A DNA stretch of 64,000 nucleotides from Flavobacterium sasangense DSM 21067 (GCF_000686885.1 NZ_JMLU01000001.1:186001-250000), one strand, 5' to 3'. Shown: positions 52,131 through 62,647, counted from the first letter of the stretch. The notes: a model not told the origin generated them from the sequence alone. Translations and numbers: made by a program.

Positions 52131-54413
52131 TTATCTGTTTTGTTTTCTATTTTTTTCTTGTGCATCTACAACAGCAACTGCCGCCATATTCACCATTTCT
52201 TCAACACTTGCACCTAATTGAAATACGTGAACTGGTTTATCTAATCCTAAAATAATTGGACCGATTGATTCTGCCTTATTCAACTCTTTCAATAGTTTGT
52301 ACGTGATGTTTGCTGCGTCTAAATTAGGAAAAATAAGTGTATTTACTTTTTTATTTACCAATTTCGAAAATGGAAACTTACTTTTTAGCATATCTGAATT
52401 CAATGCAAAATCCGTTTGAATTTCTCCATCTACAATTAAATCAGGGAAGTTTTCATGTAAATACGCCACAGCTTGACTTACTTTGCTTGGTCCTTCATTG
52501 TGTGATGAACCAAAATTTGAGTAAGATACCATTGCAATTACAGGCTCCATTCCGAACATTTTAACTGTTTTAGCAGTCATTAAAGCAATTCTTGCTAAAT
52601 CATCTGCTGAAGGATTTGGATTGATTGCAGTATCCGATAAGAAAATCGGACCTCTTGCCGTCATCATCATATTCGTAGTAGCAATTTTAGAAACTCCAGG
52701 CGCTTTATCAATTAATTGCATTACTGGTTTAATAGTGGTTGGATAACTTCTAGAATATCCCGTTACCATAGCATCTGCTTCACCTGTATTTACCATCATT
52801 AAACCGAAATAGTTACGCTCGCGCATCCATTTTTCAGCATCTAACAAAGTAATTCCTTTACGCTTTCTGGTTTCCCAAAAATGATTGGCATAGGCTAATC
52901 TTTTAGCTTCCGATTCTTTTGTTTTTGGATCAAAAATTGGCACTTCGGTATCGAAACCAATTTCTGATTTTAACTCTTTAATGATTTCTTGATTTCCTAA
53001 TAAAATTGGGAAACCAATGCCTTCTTCATGAACAATTTGCGCTGCTTTTAACACATCTATTTGATCTGCTTCCGCAAAAATGATACGTTTTGGATTCGTT
53101 CTAGCTCTATTAGTTAACAAACGAATCATTTTGTTATCTGAACCCATTCGTTCTAACAATTCGTCTTTGTATTTTTCCCAATCGGTAATTGGAGCTGTTG
53201 CAACACCTGATTCCATAGCAGCTTTTGCTACGGCTGGAGGAACTGCTGCAATTAATCTTGGGTCAAAAGGCTTTGGAATGATATAATCGCGACCAAACGT
53301 TAATTTGGTTTCTCCATATGCAATATTTACTTGCTCTGGAACTGATTCTTTCGCTAATTCTGCTAAAGCGATAACAGCTGCTTTCTTCATTTCCTCATTA
53401 ATTTTAGTCGCCCTAACATCTAAAGCACCTCTAAAAATAAATGGGAAACCTAATACATTATTCACTTGGTTAGGATGATCAGAACGGCCTGTTGCCATAA
53501 TGATATCTTTACGCGTATCGATAGCTAAGTTGTAATTGATTTCTGGTGTAGGATTTGCCATCGCAAAAACGATTGGATTATCCGCCATTCCTAACAACAT
53601 TTCTGGTGTAACGATATCTCCCGAAGACAATCCGATAAATACATCGGCGCCTTTCATAGCTTGGGCTAAATCGTCATAATGTTTATCCGTTGCATAACGG
53701 CGTTGCATATCAGTAACTCTTGGATCGTCTTTTCTTAAGGCTCCTTTACTGTTGAACATTACAACGTTTTCTGGTTTCACACCAAAAGAAACATATAAAT
53801 TAGCACAAGCAATCGCTGCCGAACCTGCTCCAGAAATAACCATTTTCACTTCTTCCATTTTCTTTCCTGCTAATTCCACAGCATTTAATAAAGCGGCTGA
53901 TGAAATAATTGCAGTTCCGTGTTGGTCATCGTGCATTACGGGAATATTCAACTCTTCTACCAAACGTCTTTCAATTTCGAAAGATTCTGGTGCTTTGATA
54001 TCTTCCAAGTTAATTCCTCCGAAAGTTGGAGCAATATTTTTTACCGTTGCAATGAATTCTTCAATGTCTTTTGTTCCTACTTCGATATCAAATACATCAA
54101 TATCAGCGAAGATTTTGAACAACAAACCTTTTCCTTCCATTACAGGTTTTGAAGCTTCTGGACCAATATCTCCTAAACCTAAAACTGCGGTTCCGTTTGA
54201 GATTACAGCTACTAAATTTCCTTTTGCGGTATATTTATAAACGTTGTTAACGTCTTTTTCAATTTCTAAACAAGGTTCTGCTACTCCTGGAGAATAAGCC
54301 AAAGCTAAATCTCTTTGTGTTGCATATTTTTTTGTGGGAACTACCTGAATTTTACCAGGTGTAGGTTTTGCGTGATATAATAAGGCTTCTCTACGTTTAC
54401 TATCTTTATGCAT
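52131..54413 (-). CDS. maeB: NADP-dependent malic enzyme with phosphotransacetylase-like domain
   Basis: 760 residues, MaeB-type. The malic enzyme domain (about 1-420) has LALAYSPGVAEPCLEI, the ISNGTAVLGLGDIGPEASKP motif, HDDQHGTAII and the nucleotide fold VISGAGSAAIACANLY. The C-terminal about 330 residues resemble phosphotransacetylase (AQIVHEEGIGFPILLGN; MVTGYSRSYPTTIKPV; PNPSADDLARIALMTAKTVK) and are generally regulatory. It oxidatively decarboxylates malate to pyruvate with NADPH formation. First gene of the unit with ruvA and sprA. Confidence 0.95.
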   Translation of the reverse strand: MHKDSKRREALLYHAKPTPGKIQVVPTKKYATQRDLALAYSPGVAEPCLEIEKDVNNVYKYTAKGNLVAVISNGTAVLGLGDIGPEASKPVMEGKGLLFKIFADIDVFDIEVGTKDIEEFIATVKNIAPTFGGINLEDIKAPESFEIERRLVEELNIPVMHDDQHGTAIISSAALLNAVELAGKKMEEVKMVISGAGSAAIACANLYVSFGVKPENVVMFNSKGALRKDDPRVTDMQRRYATDKHYDDLAQAMKGADVFIGLSSGDIVTPEMLLGMADNPIVFAMANPTPEINYNLAIDTRKDIIMATGRSDHPNQVNNVLGFPFIFRGALDVRATKINEEMKKAAVIALAELAKESVPEQVNIAYGETKLTFGRDYIIPKPFDPRLIAAVPPAVAKAAMESGVATAPITDWEKYKDELLERMGSDNKMIRLLTNRARTNPKRIIFAEADQIDVLKAAQIVHEEGIGFPILLGNQEIIKELKSEIGFDTEVPIFDPKTKESEAKRLAYANHFWETRKRKGITLLDAEKWMRERNYFGLMMVNTGEADAMVTGYSRSYPTTIKPVMQLIDKAPGVSKIATTNMMMTARGPIFLSDTAINPNPSADDLARIALMTAKTVKMFGMEPVIAMVSYSNFGSSHNEGPSKVSQAVAYLHENFPDLIVDGEIQTDFALNSDMLKSKFPFSKLVNKKVNTLIFPNLDAANITYKLLKELNKAESIGPIILGLDKPVHVFQLGASVEEMVNMAAVAVVDAQEKNRKQNR

Positions 54414-54436
54414 GATTTTTTTATTTTACTAACTTA

Positions 54437-54444
54437 CAAATATA
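54437..54444 (-). promoter_or_regulatory. -7 element of the maeB-ruvA-sprA operon
   Basis: Minus-strand TATATTTG, 23 nt upstream of the maeB start. No convincing -33 TTG. Confidence 0.5.
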
Positions 54445-54599
54445 AGGGTATACGTATAAAATGAGAAATTATTTTGGCATTCTTTTGAAAAAATAAATGG
54501 ATTATTTGTTGAAATTATTTTGATTTTAGGATTGAAGACCATTTTGAATAATTAATGAATTCAACGTACGCATTCATAACTAAATTCAAAAACACTCGT

Positions 54600-55112
54600 C
54601 TAATTACCAAAAAGCAAATCATAATTATCTTTTAGATAATCTTTTGAACTAATAAATCTTTCAGATTTTCCAAATCTTTCCTCAATCGTAGAATAAGCTT
54701 CTTTATAGCCTAATTCATAAGATTTGAGAAGATAATAATTAGCATATACGTTATTAATTTCATTTTTTTCATTGATAATGTCCGTCATCAAAATAGAATA
54801 ACTAGTGTAAAATGCATAATCATAATTATAAACATTAGCCATAAACGTTGAATAATATAAAAATTCATTTTCATGGCCACTATTGTAATATATTTCTTTT
54901 AACTCTTGAAAAGCTAATATATCACCTTCTTTTCTAACTTTATTTTTAAGGCTATCCATTTTAACAACATTAAAAAACTCATCAGAATATACATCATAAG
55001 TATTAGTTTCCGACAAATTAGAATTTTTATTTCCACTTTGATTATTTTCTACACGACTATTACATGAAAAAAAACAAGCTGTTAATAAAATTAAAAATAT
55101 AATTTTCCTCAT
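54600..55112 (-). CDS. Hypothetical lipoprotein
   Basis: 170 residues with a lipoprotein signal (MRKIIFLILLTACFFSC, Cys17), then an N/S-rich spacer and a helical body (FFNVVKMDSLKNKVRKEGDI, AFQELKEIYYNSGHENEFLY, YANYYLLKSYELGYKEAYST) that looks like TPR/Sel1-type helix pairs. No specific family recognised. Isolated: 186 nt without a visible gene separate it from maeB, and the DUF808 gene lies upstream. Confidence 0.7.
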   Translation of the reverse strand: MRKIIFLILLTACFFSCNSRVENNQSGNKNSNLSETNTYDVYSDEFFNVVKMDSLKNKVRKEGDILAFQELKEIYYNSGHENEFLYYSTFMANVYNYDYAFYTSYSILMTDIINEKNEINNVYANYYLLKSYELGYKEAYSTIEERFGKSERFISSKDYLKDNYDLLFGN

Positions 55113-55152
55113 TTCTTACTTTTATAAAATTAAATTTAACTCATAAAAAAAT

Positions 55153-56034
55153 CTATATTTTAACCAAACCCTTTACCTTCTTAAACCCTGTCATCAACAA
55201 AACTGCTAACAACCCGAATGTAATTCCAACGCCAAATTCAGCTATTGTTGATGGAACACTATGTGGAATTAAATGATGGATGTATTCAATATTGTGAAGA
55301 AAAATACCTCCAGAAACTAAGATAAGCGCAATCGTTCCTAACACAGCAAGCCCTTTAATTACTAATGGTAAAGCTTTGATTAGAGTTTCTCCAAAAGAAG
55401 ACATAAATCCTTTATTATCCGATTTTCGCATCAAATAAAAACCAGCATCGTCCATACGCACAATTAAAGCTACGATTCCGTAAACTCCAATAGTTGCTAA
55501 AATAGCTACTATACTAACACTAATAATTTGGGTAATAAGGTCATGTTGTTTTTCCATTGCTGTTCCTAGAGCGATGATAACAATTTCAAGCGAAAGAATA
55601 AAATCGGTTTTAATAGCCGAACTTACTTTTGCTTTTTCAGAGTGTTCGTCACTTTCTTCCAATTTACTCTCGGTAATTACTTCCTCTCCTTTTTTAGCAC
55701 GATGAAAAAAATATTCGATAATTTTCTCCACACCTTCGTAGGCTAAATAAACTCCTCCGATGATTAAAGCGGCTTTAATGGCTGGCGGATACAACCAATT
55801 CAAAACAAAAACAACCGGAAGAATAATCAACTTATTGATAAACGAACCTTTTGTAATTGCCCACAACACTGGAATTTCTCTTGAAGCTAAAAAACCCGTT
55901 GCTTTTTCAGCATTTACAGCCAAGTCGTCTCCTAAAATTCCTGCTGTTTTTTTGGTTGCTAATTTACTTGTCATTGCTACATCATCCATCAATGCAGCGA
56001 TATCGTCTAAGATTGCGAAAAATCCTGATGCCAT
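55153..56034 (-). CDS. DUF808 (YedI-like) inner-membrane protein
   Basis: 293 residues. The N-terminal signature MASGFFAILDDIAALMDDVA followed by KKTAGILGDDLAVNAEKATG and REIPVLWAITKGSFINKLII is diagnostic of DUF808. About six membrane segments follow, with a charged loop near 113-145. Function unknown in any species, although members are widespread. Confidence 0.9.
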   Translation of the reverse strand: MASGFFAILDDIAALMDDVAMTSKLATKKTAGILGDDLAVNAEKATGFLASREIPVLWAITKGSFINKLIILPVVFVLNWLYPPAIKAALIIGGVYLAYEGVEKIIEYFFHRAKKGEEVITESKLEESDEHSEKAKVSSAIKTDFILSLEIVIIALGTAMEKQHDLITQIISVSIVAILATIGVYGIVALIVRMDDAGFYLMRKSDNKGFMSSFGETLIKALPLVIKGLAVLGTIALILVSGGIFLHNIEYIHHLIPHSVPSTIAEFGVGITFGLLAVLLMTGFKKVKGLVKI

Positions 56035-56068
56035 AATTTTAAATTTATTTTTTCTTTTTAATAACTCT

Positions 56069-56076
56069 CAAAACTA
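56069..56076 (-). promoter_or_regulatory. -7 element for the DUF808 gene
   Basis: Minus-strand TAGTTTTG, 34 nt upstream of the start at 56034. No -33 match. Confidence 0.4.
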
Positions 56077-56129
56077 CGCCAAAGTTTTTTGATGTGAAAA
56101 ATTTTTTGTCTGAAAAAGACTATGTCATT

Positions 56130-57056
56130 TTATTTCTTCAAAAAATTGATATTACGAAGTAAGCCTTCATATTTAGTTCTTTTTACAGCTGAATTTTTAA
56201 ATACCTTTTGAAAAGTATCTACTGAAATTTCTTCCCAATCGGATTTTGAGAAATTCAAAATATCTGAATTTGCTTCAAAAAGTGGTTCATTATGAGGTTT
56301 TGAGAATCGATTCCACGGACAAACATCTTGGCAAACATCGCAACCAAACATCCAATCGTCGAATTTGCCTTTCATTTCTTGCGGTAAATTCTCTTTCAAT
56401 TCAATCGTGAAATACGAAATACATTTACTTCCATCTACCACATAAGGCGCCACAATAGCTTCCGTAGGACAAGCATCTATACAAGCTGTACAACTTCCAC
56501 AATGATCAGTTGTTGGAGTATCATATTCTAATTCCAAATCAACAATTAATTCAGCAATAAAATAAAAAGAACCGACTTTTTGGGTGATTAGATTGCTGTT
56601 TTTTCCAACCCAACCCAAGCCACTTTTTGCCGCCCAAGCTTTATCCAAAACCGGTGCCGAATCTACAAAAGCTCTTCCTGAAACTTCGCCAATTTCGGAT
56701 TGAATGAAATGTAATAATTCCTTTAATTTTTCTTTTATGACTTGATGATAATCTTGCCCGTAAGCGTATTTTGAGATTTTATACGAATTCTCATTTTGAA
56801 TTTCGGAAGGATAATAATTCAATAATAACGAAATCACACTTTTAGCATCATCTACCAAAAGCGTTGGATTCAAACGTTTGTCAAAATGATTTTCCATGTA
56901 ACTCATTTGACCGTTCATTTGGTTATTCAACCAATTTTCAAGCCTTGGAGCTTCTTGTTCCAAAAAGCCAGCTTTAGAAATACCGCATGACAAAAAGCCG
57001 AGGCGTTGGGCTTCGGCTTTTATCAACTTTGTGTATTTTTCTTTATTGTTTATCAA
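56130..57056 (-). CDS. queG: Epoxyqueuosine reductase
   Basis: 308 residues. The two 4Fe-4S motifs are [16 protein letters not shown] and [11 protein letters not shown], and the cobalamin-binding N-terminal part has [20 protein letters not shown] and [10 protein letters not shown]. The usual C-terminal HEAT-repeat extension of longer QueG forms is absent, as in many bacteria. It reduces epoxyqueuosine to queuosine in the tRNA wobble base. It starts 1 nt after ruvB stops, so co-transcribed. Confidence 0.95.
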   Translation of the reverse strand: MINNKEKYTKLIKAEAQRLGFLSCGISKAGFLEQEAPRLENWLNNQMNGQMSYMENHFDKRLNPTLLVDDAKSVISLLLNYYPSEIQNENSYKISKYAYGQDYHQVIKEKLKELLHFIQSEIGEVSGRAFVDSAPVLDKAWAAKSGLGWVGKNSNLITQKVGSFYFIAELIVDLELEYDTPTTDHCGSCTACIDACPTEAIVAPYVVDGSKCISYFTIELKENLPQEMKGKFDDWMFGCDVCQDVCPWNRFSKPHNEPLFEANSDILNFSKSDWEEISVDTFQKVFKNSAVKRTKYEGLLRNINFLKK

Positions 57057-57057
57057 A

Positions 57058-58080
57058 CTAAAATAAACCTCCTTGAATATTGTTTTTAATTTTTCCTAAA
57101 TGTTTGTAAGCTTTTTCGGTAACTTCTCTTCCACGAGGCGTTCGCATAATAAAACCTTCTTGAATTAAAAAAGGTTCGTATACTTCTTCAATGGTTTCGC
57201 CACTTTCGGAAACTGCGGTTGCCAATGTAGTTAAACCAACTGGACCTCCTTTGAATTTATCGATAATTGTAGATAGAATTTTATTATCCATTTCGTCTAA
57301 TCCGTGAGCATCTACATTTAAAGCTTTTAGAGCAAATCTTGCGATTTCAATGTCGATTTTTCCATTTCCTTTGATTTGAGCAAAATCTCTAACACGACGC
57401 AATAAAGCATTAGCAATACGAGGTGTCCCCCTACTTCTTCCTGCGATTTCAATAGCCGCTTCCATTGTAATTGGCATCTTTAAAATAGATGAACTACGTT
57501 GTACAATTGTGGTTAATAATTCGGTATTATAATATTGTAATCTACTCTGAATTCCGAAACGAGCACGCATTGGTGCTGTTAATAATCCTGAACGAGTTGT
57601 TGCACCGACTAAAGTAAATGGATTCAAATTAATTTGAACGGTTCTTGCATTTGGACCCGATTCAATCATAATATCAATCTTAAAATCTTCCATTGCCGAA
57701 TACAAATACTCTTCAACAATTGGGCTTAAACGATGAATTTCATCAATAAATAAAACATCGCGCTCTTCAAGATTCGTTAATAATCCAGCTAAATCACCTG
57801 GTTTATCTAAAACTGGTCCTGAAGTGATTTTGATTCCTACACCTAATTCATTTGCCAAGATATTTGCTAAGGTTGTTTTCCCTAAACCTGGAGGTCCGTG
57901 AAACAAAGTATGATCTAAAGCTTCTTTACGCAAATTAGCTGCTTGTACGAAAACAATTAGGTTTTCTAACACTTGTTCTTGTCCAGAAAAATCATCGAAA
58001 CTTAGCGGACGTAATGCCTTTTCGATATCAATATCTTGCGGAGAATAGGATTCTTTATTGGGATTCAAATTATCGTTCAT
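57058..58080 (-). CDS. ruvB: Holliday junction helicase subunit RuvB
   Basis: 340 residues. Walker A GPPGLGKT (62-69), Walker [11 protein letters not shown], sensor 1 [19 protein letters not shown], sensor 2 [19 protein letters not shown] and the C-terminal winged helix ([20 protein letters not shown]) are all present. It drives branch migration with RuvA. A -7 element stands 5 nt before the start codon, implying a leaderless transcript with queG. Confidence 0.97.
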   Translation of the reverse strand: MNDNLNPNKESYSPQDIDIEKALRPLSFDDFSGQEQVLENLIVFVQAANLRKEALDHTLFHGPPGLGKTTLANILANELGVGIKITSGPVLDKPGDLAGLLTNLEERDVLFIDEIHRLSPIVEEYLYSAMEDFKIDIMIESGPNARTVQINLNPFTLVGATTRSGLLTAPMRARFGIQSRLQYYNTELLTTIVQRSSSILKMPITMEAAIEIAGRSRGTPRIANALLRRVRDFAQIKGNGKIDIEIARFALKALNVDAHGLDEMDNKILSTIIDKFKGGPVGLTTLATAVSESGETIEEVYEPFLIQEGFIMRTPRGREVTEKAYKHLGKIKNNIQGGLF

Positions 58081-58085
58081 AAAAG

Positions 58086-58093
58086 CAAAGATA
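58086..58093 (-). promoter_or_regulatory. -7 element placing ruvB on a leaderless transcript
   Basis: Minus-strand TATCTTTG ends 5 nt before ATG 58080, the same spacing as at murI. The nearest TTTG upstream is at 15-nt spacing, shorter than usual. Confidence 0.5.
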
Positions 58094-58109
58094 AGTAAAG
58101 TTATAAAAC

Positions 58110-58135
58110 AAAAACCTCTCCGATTGGAGAGGTTT
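58110..58135 (-). terminator. Terminator of the alternative complex III/oxidase operon
   Basis: A 10-bp stem (58112-58121 with 58126-58135), GATT loop, short U-run on the minus strand, 19 nt past the subunit I stop. Confidence 0.75.
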
Positions 58136-58154
58136 GTATATTGTGGAAAAAATC

Positions 58155-59921
58155 TTAGTGATGTAAAACTTCTTCTCCTTCTTTCATTGGTGTAACTTGA
58201 GTAACGAAATCTTCATCGTGACCTGGTTTACTGTAATCATAAGGCCATCTGTGAACTTCAGGGATTTCTCCAGGCCAGTTACCGTGAATATGCTCCACTG
58301 GTGTAGTCCATTCTAAAGTATTCGATTTCCATGGGTTTTGAGTTGCTTTCTTACCATAGAAAATGCTATAGAAGAAGTTCCAGAAGAATACGATTTGGAA
58401 CGCAGCTCCAACGATTGCAAAAACTGTAATCAATACATTAACATCAGCTAATTCATCGAATAATGGGAAAGCTGAATTGGTGTAGTAACGTCTTGGTAAA
58501 CCAGCCATTCCAATAAAGTGCATTGGGAAGAAAACTCCGTAAGCGCAAATAGCAGTTACCCAGAAGTGAACATAACCTAAGTTTTTGTTTAACATTCTTC
58601 CAAACATTTTAGGGAACCAGTGGTAAACACCAGCAAAGAATCCGTATAATGCAGAGATACCCATTACTAAGTGGAAGTGAGCCACTACGAAATATGTATC
58701 GTGAACGTTAATATCCAAAGTTGAATCTCCAAGAATAATACCTGTTAAACCTCCAGTAATAAAAGTAGAAACGAAACCAATAGAGAACAACATTGCTGGA
58801 TTCAATTGTAAATTACCTTTCCATAGAGTTGTAATCCAGTTAAACGCTTTAACAGCAGAAGGAATTGCAATTAATAGGGTTGTAAATGTAAATACTGAAC
58901 CTAAGAAAGGATTCATTCCAGAAACGAACATATGGTGCCCCCAAACAATTGTAGATAAAAAAGCAATTGCAATAACAGAAGCAATCATTGCTCGGTAACC
59001 AAAAATTGGCTTTCTAGAACTTGTTGCAATAATCTCTGAAACAAGTCCCATTGCAGGCAAAATAACAATGTATACTTCAGGATGTCCTAAAAACCAAAAT
59101 AAATGCTCAAATAATACTGGAGAACCTCCTTGATAATGTAAAACTTCACCTTGAATGAAAATATCTGACAAGAAGAAAGATGTTCCAAAACTTCTATCAA
59201 AAATCAATAACAAAGCAGCAGAAAACAAAACTGGAAAAGAAACTATACCGATAATAGCAGTTAAGAAAAAAGTCCAAACTGTTAATGGAAGCCTAGTCAT
59301 TGTCATACCCTTAGTTCTCATGTTGATTACTGTTACAACATAATTTAATGACCCCATCAAAGAAGAAGCAATAAATATAGCCATAGAAACTAACCATAAA
59401 GTCATACCTAAACCAGATCCAGGAATTGCCTGAGGCAAAGCACTTAAAGGAGGATAAATTGTCCAACCCGCAGATGCCGGTCCTGATTCAACAAATAGAG
59501 AACTAATCATGATAATGCAAGAAACAAAGAACAACCAAAAAGACAGCATATTCATGAAACCTGAGGCCATATCACGAGCTCCAATTTGTAACGGAATTAA
59601 TAAGTTACTAAACGTACCACTTAAACCAGCAGTAAGTACAAAAAATACCATTATTGTTCCGTGAATAGTTACCAAAGCAAGGTAAATATCGTTACGCATT
59701 ACTCCATCAGGTGCAAAATTATCACCTAAGAATACTTTGAAAATTTCGAAAGATTCTTCTGGCCATGCAATTTGCATACGGAAGAATAAAGATAAAACAA
59801 CTCCAACAATACCCATCAATAAACCTGAAATAAGGTATTGTTTCGCTATCATTTTGTGATCAAGACTAAAGATGTATTTAGTGATGAAAGTTTCTTTATG
59901 ATGACCGTGATCGTGTGACAT
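58155..59921 (-). CDS. ctaD: Cytochrome c oxidase subunit I
   Basis: 588 residues with about 12 membrane helices. The catalytic core has [20 protein letters not shown] (Cu-B His and cross-linked Tyr), [16 protein letters not shown] (the two further Cu-B His) and [14 protein letters not shown] (haem ligands). The C-terminal soluble tail holds [19 protein letters not shown]. It is the proton-pumping haem-copper catalytic subunit that reduces oxygen. Last gene of the operon that starts with alternative complex III. Confidence 0.97.
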   Translation of the reverse strand: MSHDHGHHKETFITKYIFSLDHKMIAKQYLISGLLMGIVGVVLSLFFRMQIAWPEESFEIFKVFLGDNFAPDGVMRNDIYLALVTIHGTIMVFFVLTAGLSGTFSNLLIPLQIGARDMASGFMNMLSFWLFFVSCIIMISSLFVESGPASAGWTIYPPLSALPQAIPGSGLGMTLWLVSMAIFIASSLMGSLNYVVTVINMRTKGMTMTRLPLTVWTFFLTAIIGIVSFPVLFSAALLLIFDRSFGTSFFLSDIFIQGEVLHYQGGSPVLFEHLFWFLGHPEVYIVILPAMGLVSEIIATSSRKPIFGYRAMIASVIAIAFLSTIVWGHHMFVSGMNPFLGSVFTFTTLLIAIPSAVKAFNWITTLWKGNLQLNPAMLFSIGFVSTFITGGLTGIILGDSTLDINVHDTYFVVAHFHLVMGISALYGFFAGVYHWFPKMFGRMLNKNLGYVHFWVTAICAYGVFFPMHFIGMAGLPRRYYTNSAFPLFDELADVNVLITVFAIVGAAFQIVFFWNFFYSIFYGKKATQNPWKSNTLEWTTPVEHIHGNWPGEIPEVHRWPYDYSKPGHDEDFVTQVTPMKEGEEVLHH

Positions 59922-59952
59922 ACTAATTCTATTATATTTAATATAAAATAAC

Positions 59953-61113
59953 TTATTTAATAACTTGAGCTACAACTTTAGTTGAATCAACAGCTACTGC
60001 ATTAGTAGCTTCAGCTGGGGCCGCTGCAGGTGCAGGAGCATTAGCTTCTTTCCATTGTTGTGCTAATGTAGGTTTTTCAGCTAACCATTTTTTGAAATCT
60101 GCTGGTGTATCTACAACAATTTTCATTTGCATATTGTAGTGAGACGCACCACAAATTTTATTACATAATAATAAATAATCAAATGTGTAAGGATCTAAAG
60201 CAGTACCACCTTCTGCAACAATTTTCTTACTGTTCTCAGTACGAATTTTGTTAATTTTATTCACTTTAGCCATGATAGCTTCATCATTTCTCATATCAAC
60301 TGTTGTAACTGTTGGAGTAAATGCAAACTGAGTAATCATCCCTGGAACACAGTTCATTTGTGCTCTAAAGTGAGGCATGTAAGCTGAGTGCAATACGTCT
60401 TGAGAACGCATTTTGAAGATTACTTTTTTACCAACTGGCAAATGTAATTCCGTTACTACTTTATCATCTTGAGCAGCTGGATCAGCTAAATCAACTCCTA
60501 AAGTATTTATACCTTCAATCAATCTAACGTTTGCTTTTCCTAATGTTTTATCATCACCTGCATAACGAGCTTCCCAACCAAATTGTTTTGCGTACAACTC
60601 GATAACAATAGCATCTTGCTTGTCTTCTTCATCAACAAACATAATGTTATTCCAAGTATATAAACCGTACATGATTAAACCAGCTAAAACGATAACTGGA
60701 ATAATTGTCCAAATAGCCTCTAACTTGTTATTATCTGCAAAATATAATGCTTTTTGACCTTCTTTACCTCTGTATTTAAAAGCAAAGTAGTGCAATAAGA
60801 ACTGCGTAATTGTTTGTACGAAGAAAATCAAAGCCATAGAAATAGCCATCAAATTATCTACGTCTTTACCATGCTCAGAAGCTGGAGTTCCTAATACTAA
60901 ATCACTCCAAGAATATAATGAATAAATAGTGAATAGATAAATGAAACCAACAAAGGCAAACATTAAGTAACCATTAACACTATTATCTTTGTCATTTGCA
61001 ATTTCGTCATTGTCTGAAGAACCGCCAATTTGGGTTAAATCAAAAATTTTAGTTAGTTGCCAAATTGCAATACCGACTAGAACTAAAATTATAAATACCA
61101 AGAAACTTGTCAT
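59953..61113 (-). CDS. coxB: Cytochrome c oxidase subunit II
   Basis: 386 residues. The Cu-A loop is CNKICGASHYNMQM (C317, C321, H325, M328), with the upstream ligand in DVLHSAYMPHFRAQMN. There is a Lys where most subunits have Glu between the two Cys. The N-terminal part has about four hydrophobic segments, two more than the standard subunit II, and the C-terminal tail is A/P-rich. No haem c motif is fused, so this is not a caa3-type subunit. It accepts electrons from cytochrome c. Confidence 0.94.
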   Translation of the reverse strand: MTSFLVFIILVLVGIAIWQLTKIFDLTQIGGSSDNDEIANDKDNSVNGYLMFAFVGFIYLFTIYSLYSWSDLVLGTPASEHGKDVDNLMAISMALIFFVQTITQFLLHYFAFKYRGKEGQKALYFADNNKLEAIWTIIPVIVLAGLIMYGLYTWNNIMFVDEEDKQDAIVIELYAKQFGWEARYAGDDKTLGKANVRLIEGINTLGVDLADPAAQDDKVVTELHLPVGKKVIFKMRSQDVLHSAYMPHFRAQMNCVPGMITQFAFTPTVTTVDMRNDEAIMAKVNKINKIRTENSKKIVAEGGTALDPYTFDYLLLCNKICGASHYNMQMKIVVDTPADFKKWLAEKPTLAQQWKEANAPAPAAAPAEATNAVAVDSTKVVAQVIK

Positions 61114-61132
61114 TTTTATTTCTTTTTAACTA

Positions 61133-62647
61133 TTAATAATGAAAATGTTTACTTTCCTCAATTAAAGGATTTCCTTTTGCAACTAATGGAGCCTTAGTTA
61201 AAGCTGAGAACACAACGAAAATGAATAAACCTAAGAAGAACATTAAAGCTCCAATTTCAGGAATACCAATAAACCATTGATCACCAACTGTTGCAGGCAT
61301 AATCATATTGAAGAAATCAATATAATGTCCACATAATATTACGATACCTGCCATAACAACAATCCAAGTTAAACGTTTGAAATCTGTATTGATTAAGATT
61401 AACAATGGGAAAATGAAGTTTAAAGCTAACATTCCGAAGAAAGGTAATTTGTAATGTTCGATACGAGTTACGAAATAAGTAACCTCTTCTGGGATATTAG
61501 AATACCAAATCAACATGAATTGAGAGAACCATAAGTATGTCCAGAAAATACTGATACCAAACATAAATTTAGCTAAATCGTGAATGTGACTTGTATTTAC
61601 ATTTTCTAAATATCCTTTAGATTTTAAATATAATGTAATCATAGCAATTACAGTAATTCCACTTACAAAGAAACTTGCAAATACATACCATCCAAATAAT
61701 GTACTGTACCAGTGTGGGTCAACAGACATAACCCAATCCCAAGACATGATAGACTCAGAAACGATAAAGAATACTAGGAAGAATGCAGCAAGTTTGAAAT
61801 TTCTCTTGTAAGGAGCATTGTCTTCAGCGCTATCTTGAGCAATAGAATTTTTTACAAATTTGAAACGTACATAATTCCAAACAATTAAGATGATAGCAGC
61901 AGTTCCTAAGAATCTTCCAACATTTAACCATCCTTTTTTAAGGAAAATTAATTTATCAAATTTAACAGATTCTGGATTAACAACTTCTGGATCCATCCAT
62001 ACAAATAAATGATTGTGTCCCCAGTGCATTCCAGCAGCAACTAACAATACGAAGAAAATAATAGAACCAGGTAATAAATACGCAGTAATACCTTCCATTA
62101 CTCTAAATAAGATTGGAGACCAACCTGCTTGAGCCGCATATTGAATAGCATAAAAAGCTAAAACTCCAACTGAAATTAACATAAAGAAGATACAAGCCAC
62201 ATACAAAGCAGCCCATGGCTTATTCTGTAATTGGTGAAGTACGTGTTCTAAATGTGCTTTGTGGTCATCATGTGAATGAGCATCTGCCTTAGCGTGAGTG
62301 TCATGATTATCTGTGTGAGCTGGAGCTTCAGCAACCGCTACAACAGCAGTAGTATCTTCAACATGAGCAGTAGAATCTACTGTAGTTTCATGAGCAACAG
62401 TATGAGTTGAATCTGCAACATGAGTTTCAACAGCTTTAACAGTATCAGCTACAACATGAGCTTCTGTAGCATGAGGAGCAACTTTCTCTACATGAGCAGC
62501 TTCATGACCGTGATGACTATCTGCTAATAATTTTTCTACATCCTCAATTGTTTTTGGAGCATTTAAGAATCCAATTACAATACCTACAACTCCAAGAGCC
62601 ATTAGGACGAATGAAAAAGTTTTTAATTTACTTGAAAACGTGTACAT
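61133..62647 (-). CDS. actF: Alternative complex III subunit ActF (quinol:cytochrome c oxidoreductase) with His-rich loop
   Basis: 504 residues from ATG 62647; an ATG at 62662 adds five residues. It is a ten-helix membrane protein resembling NrfD/PsrC and ActC (PWAALYVACIFFMLISVGVL; SIMSWDWVMSVDPHWYSTLF; IFWTYLWFSQFMLIWYSNIP). Between helix 1 and helix 2 is an extra loop of about 95 residues with 19 His, rich in Ala, Thr, Val and Asp. ActF is a membrane subunit of the complex that oxidises quinol and reduces cytochrome c. Neighbours actE and coxB are on the same transcript. Confidence 0.92.
   Translation of the reverse strand: MYTFSSKLKTFSFVLMALGVVGIVIGFLNAPKTIEDVEKLLADSHHGHEAAHVEKVAPHATEAHVVADTVKAVETHVADSTHTVAHETTVDSTAHVEDTTAVVAVAEAPAHTDNHDTHAKADAHSHDDHKAHLEHVLHQLQNKPWAALYVACIFFMLISVGVLAFYAIQYAAQAGWSPILFRVMEGITAYLLPGSIIFFVLLVAAGMHWGHNHLFVWMDPEVVNPESVKFDKLIFLKKGWLNVGRFLGTAAIILIVWNYVRFKFVKNSIAQDSAEDNAPYKRNFKLAAFFLVFFIVSESIMSWDWVMSVDPHWYSTLFGWYVFASFFVSGITVIAMITLYLKSKGYLENVNTSHIHDLAKFMFGISIFWTYLWFSQFMLIWYSNIPEEVTYFVTRIEHYKLPFFGMLALNFIFPLLILINTDFKRLTWIVVMAGIVILCGHYIDFFNMIMPATVGDQWFIGIPEIGALMFFLGLFIFVVFSALTKAPLVAKGNPLIEESKHFHY

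Noticed and set aside
53752..54240. Long open frame on the plus strand inside maeB
   Set aside because: It is antisense to a well-supported gene, has no signal, domain or start context, and its composition mirrors the maeB codons.
60117..60166. Haem c binding site in subunit II
   Set aside because: The sequence is CNKICGASH, the Cu-A loop spacing, not CxxCH, so no haem fusion.
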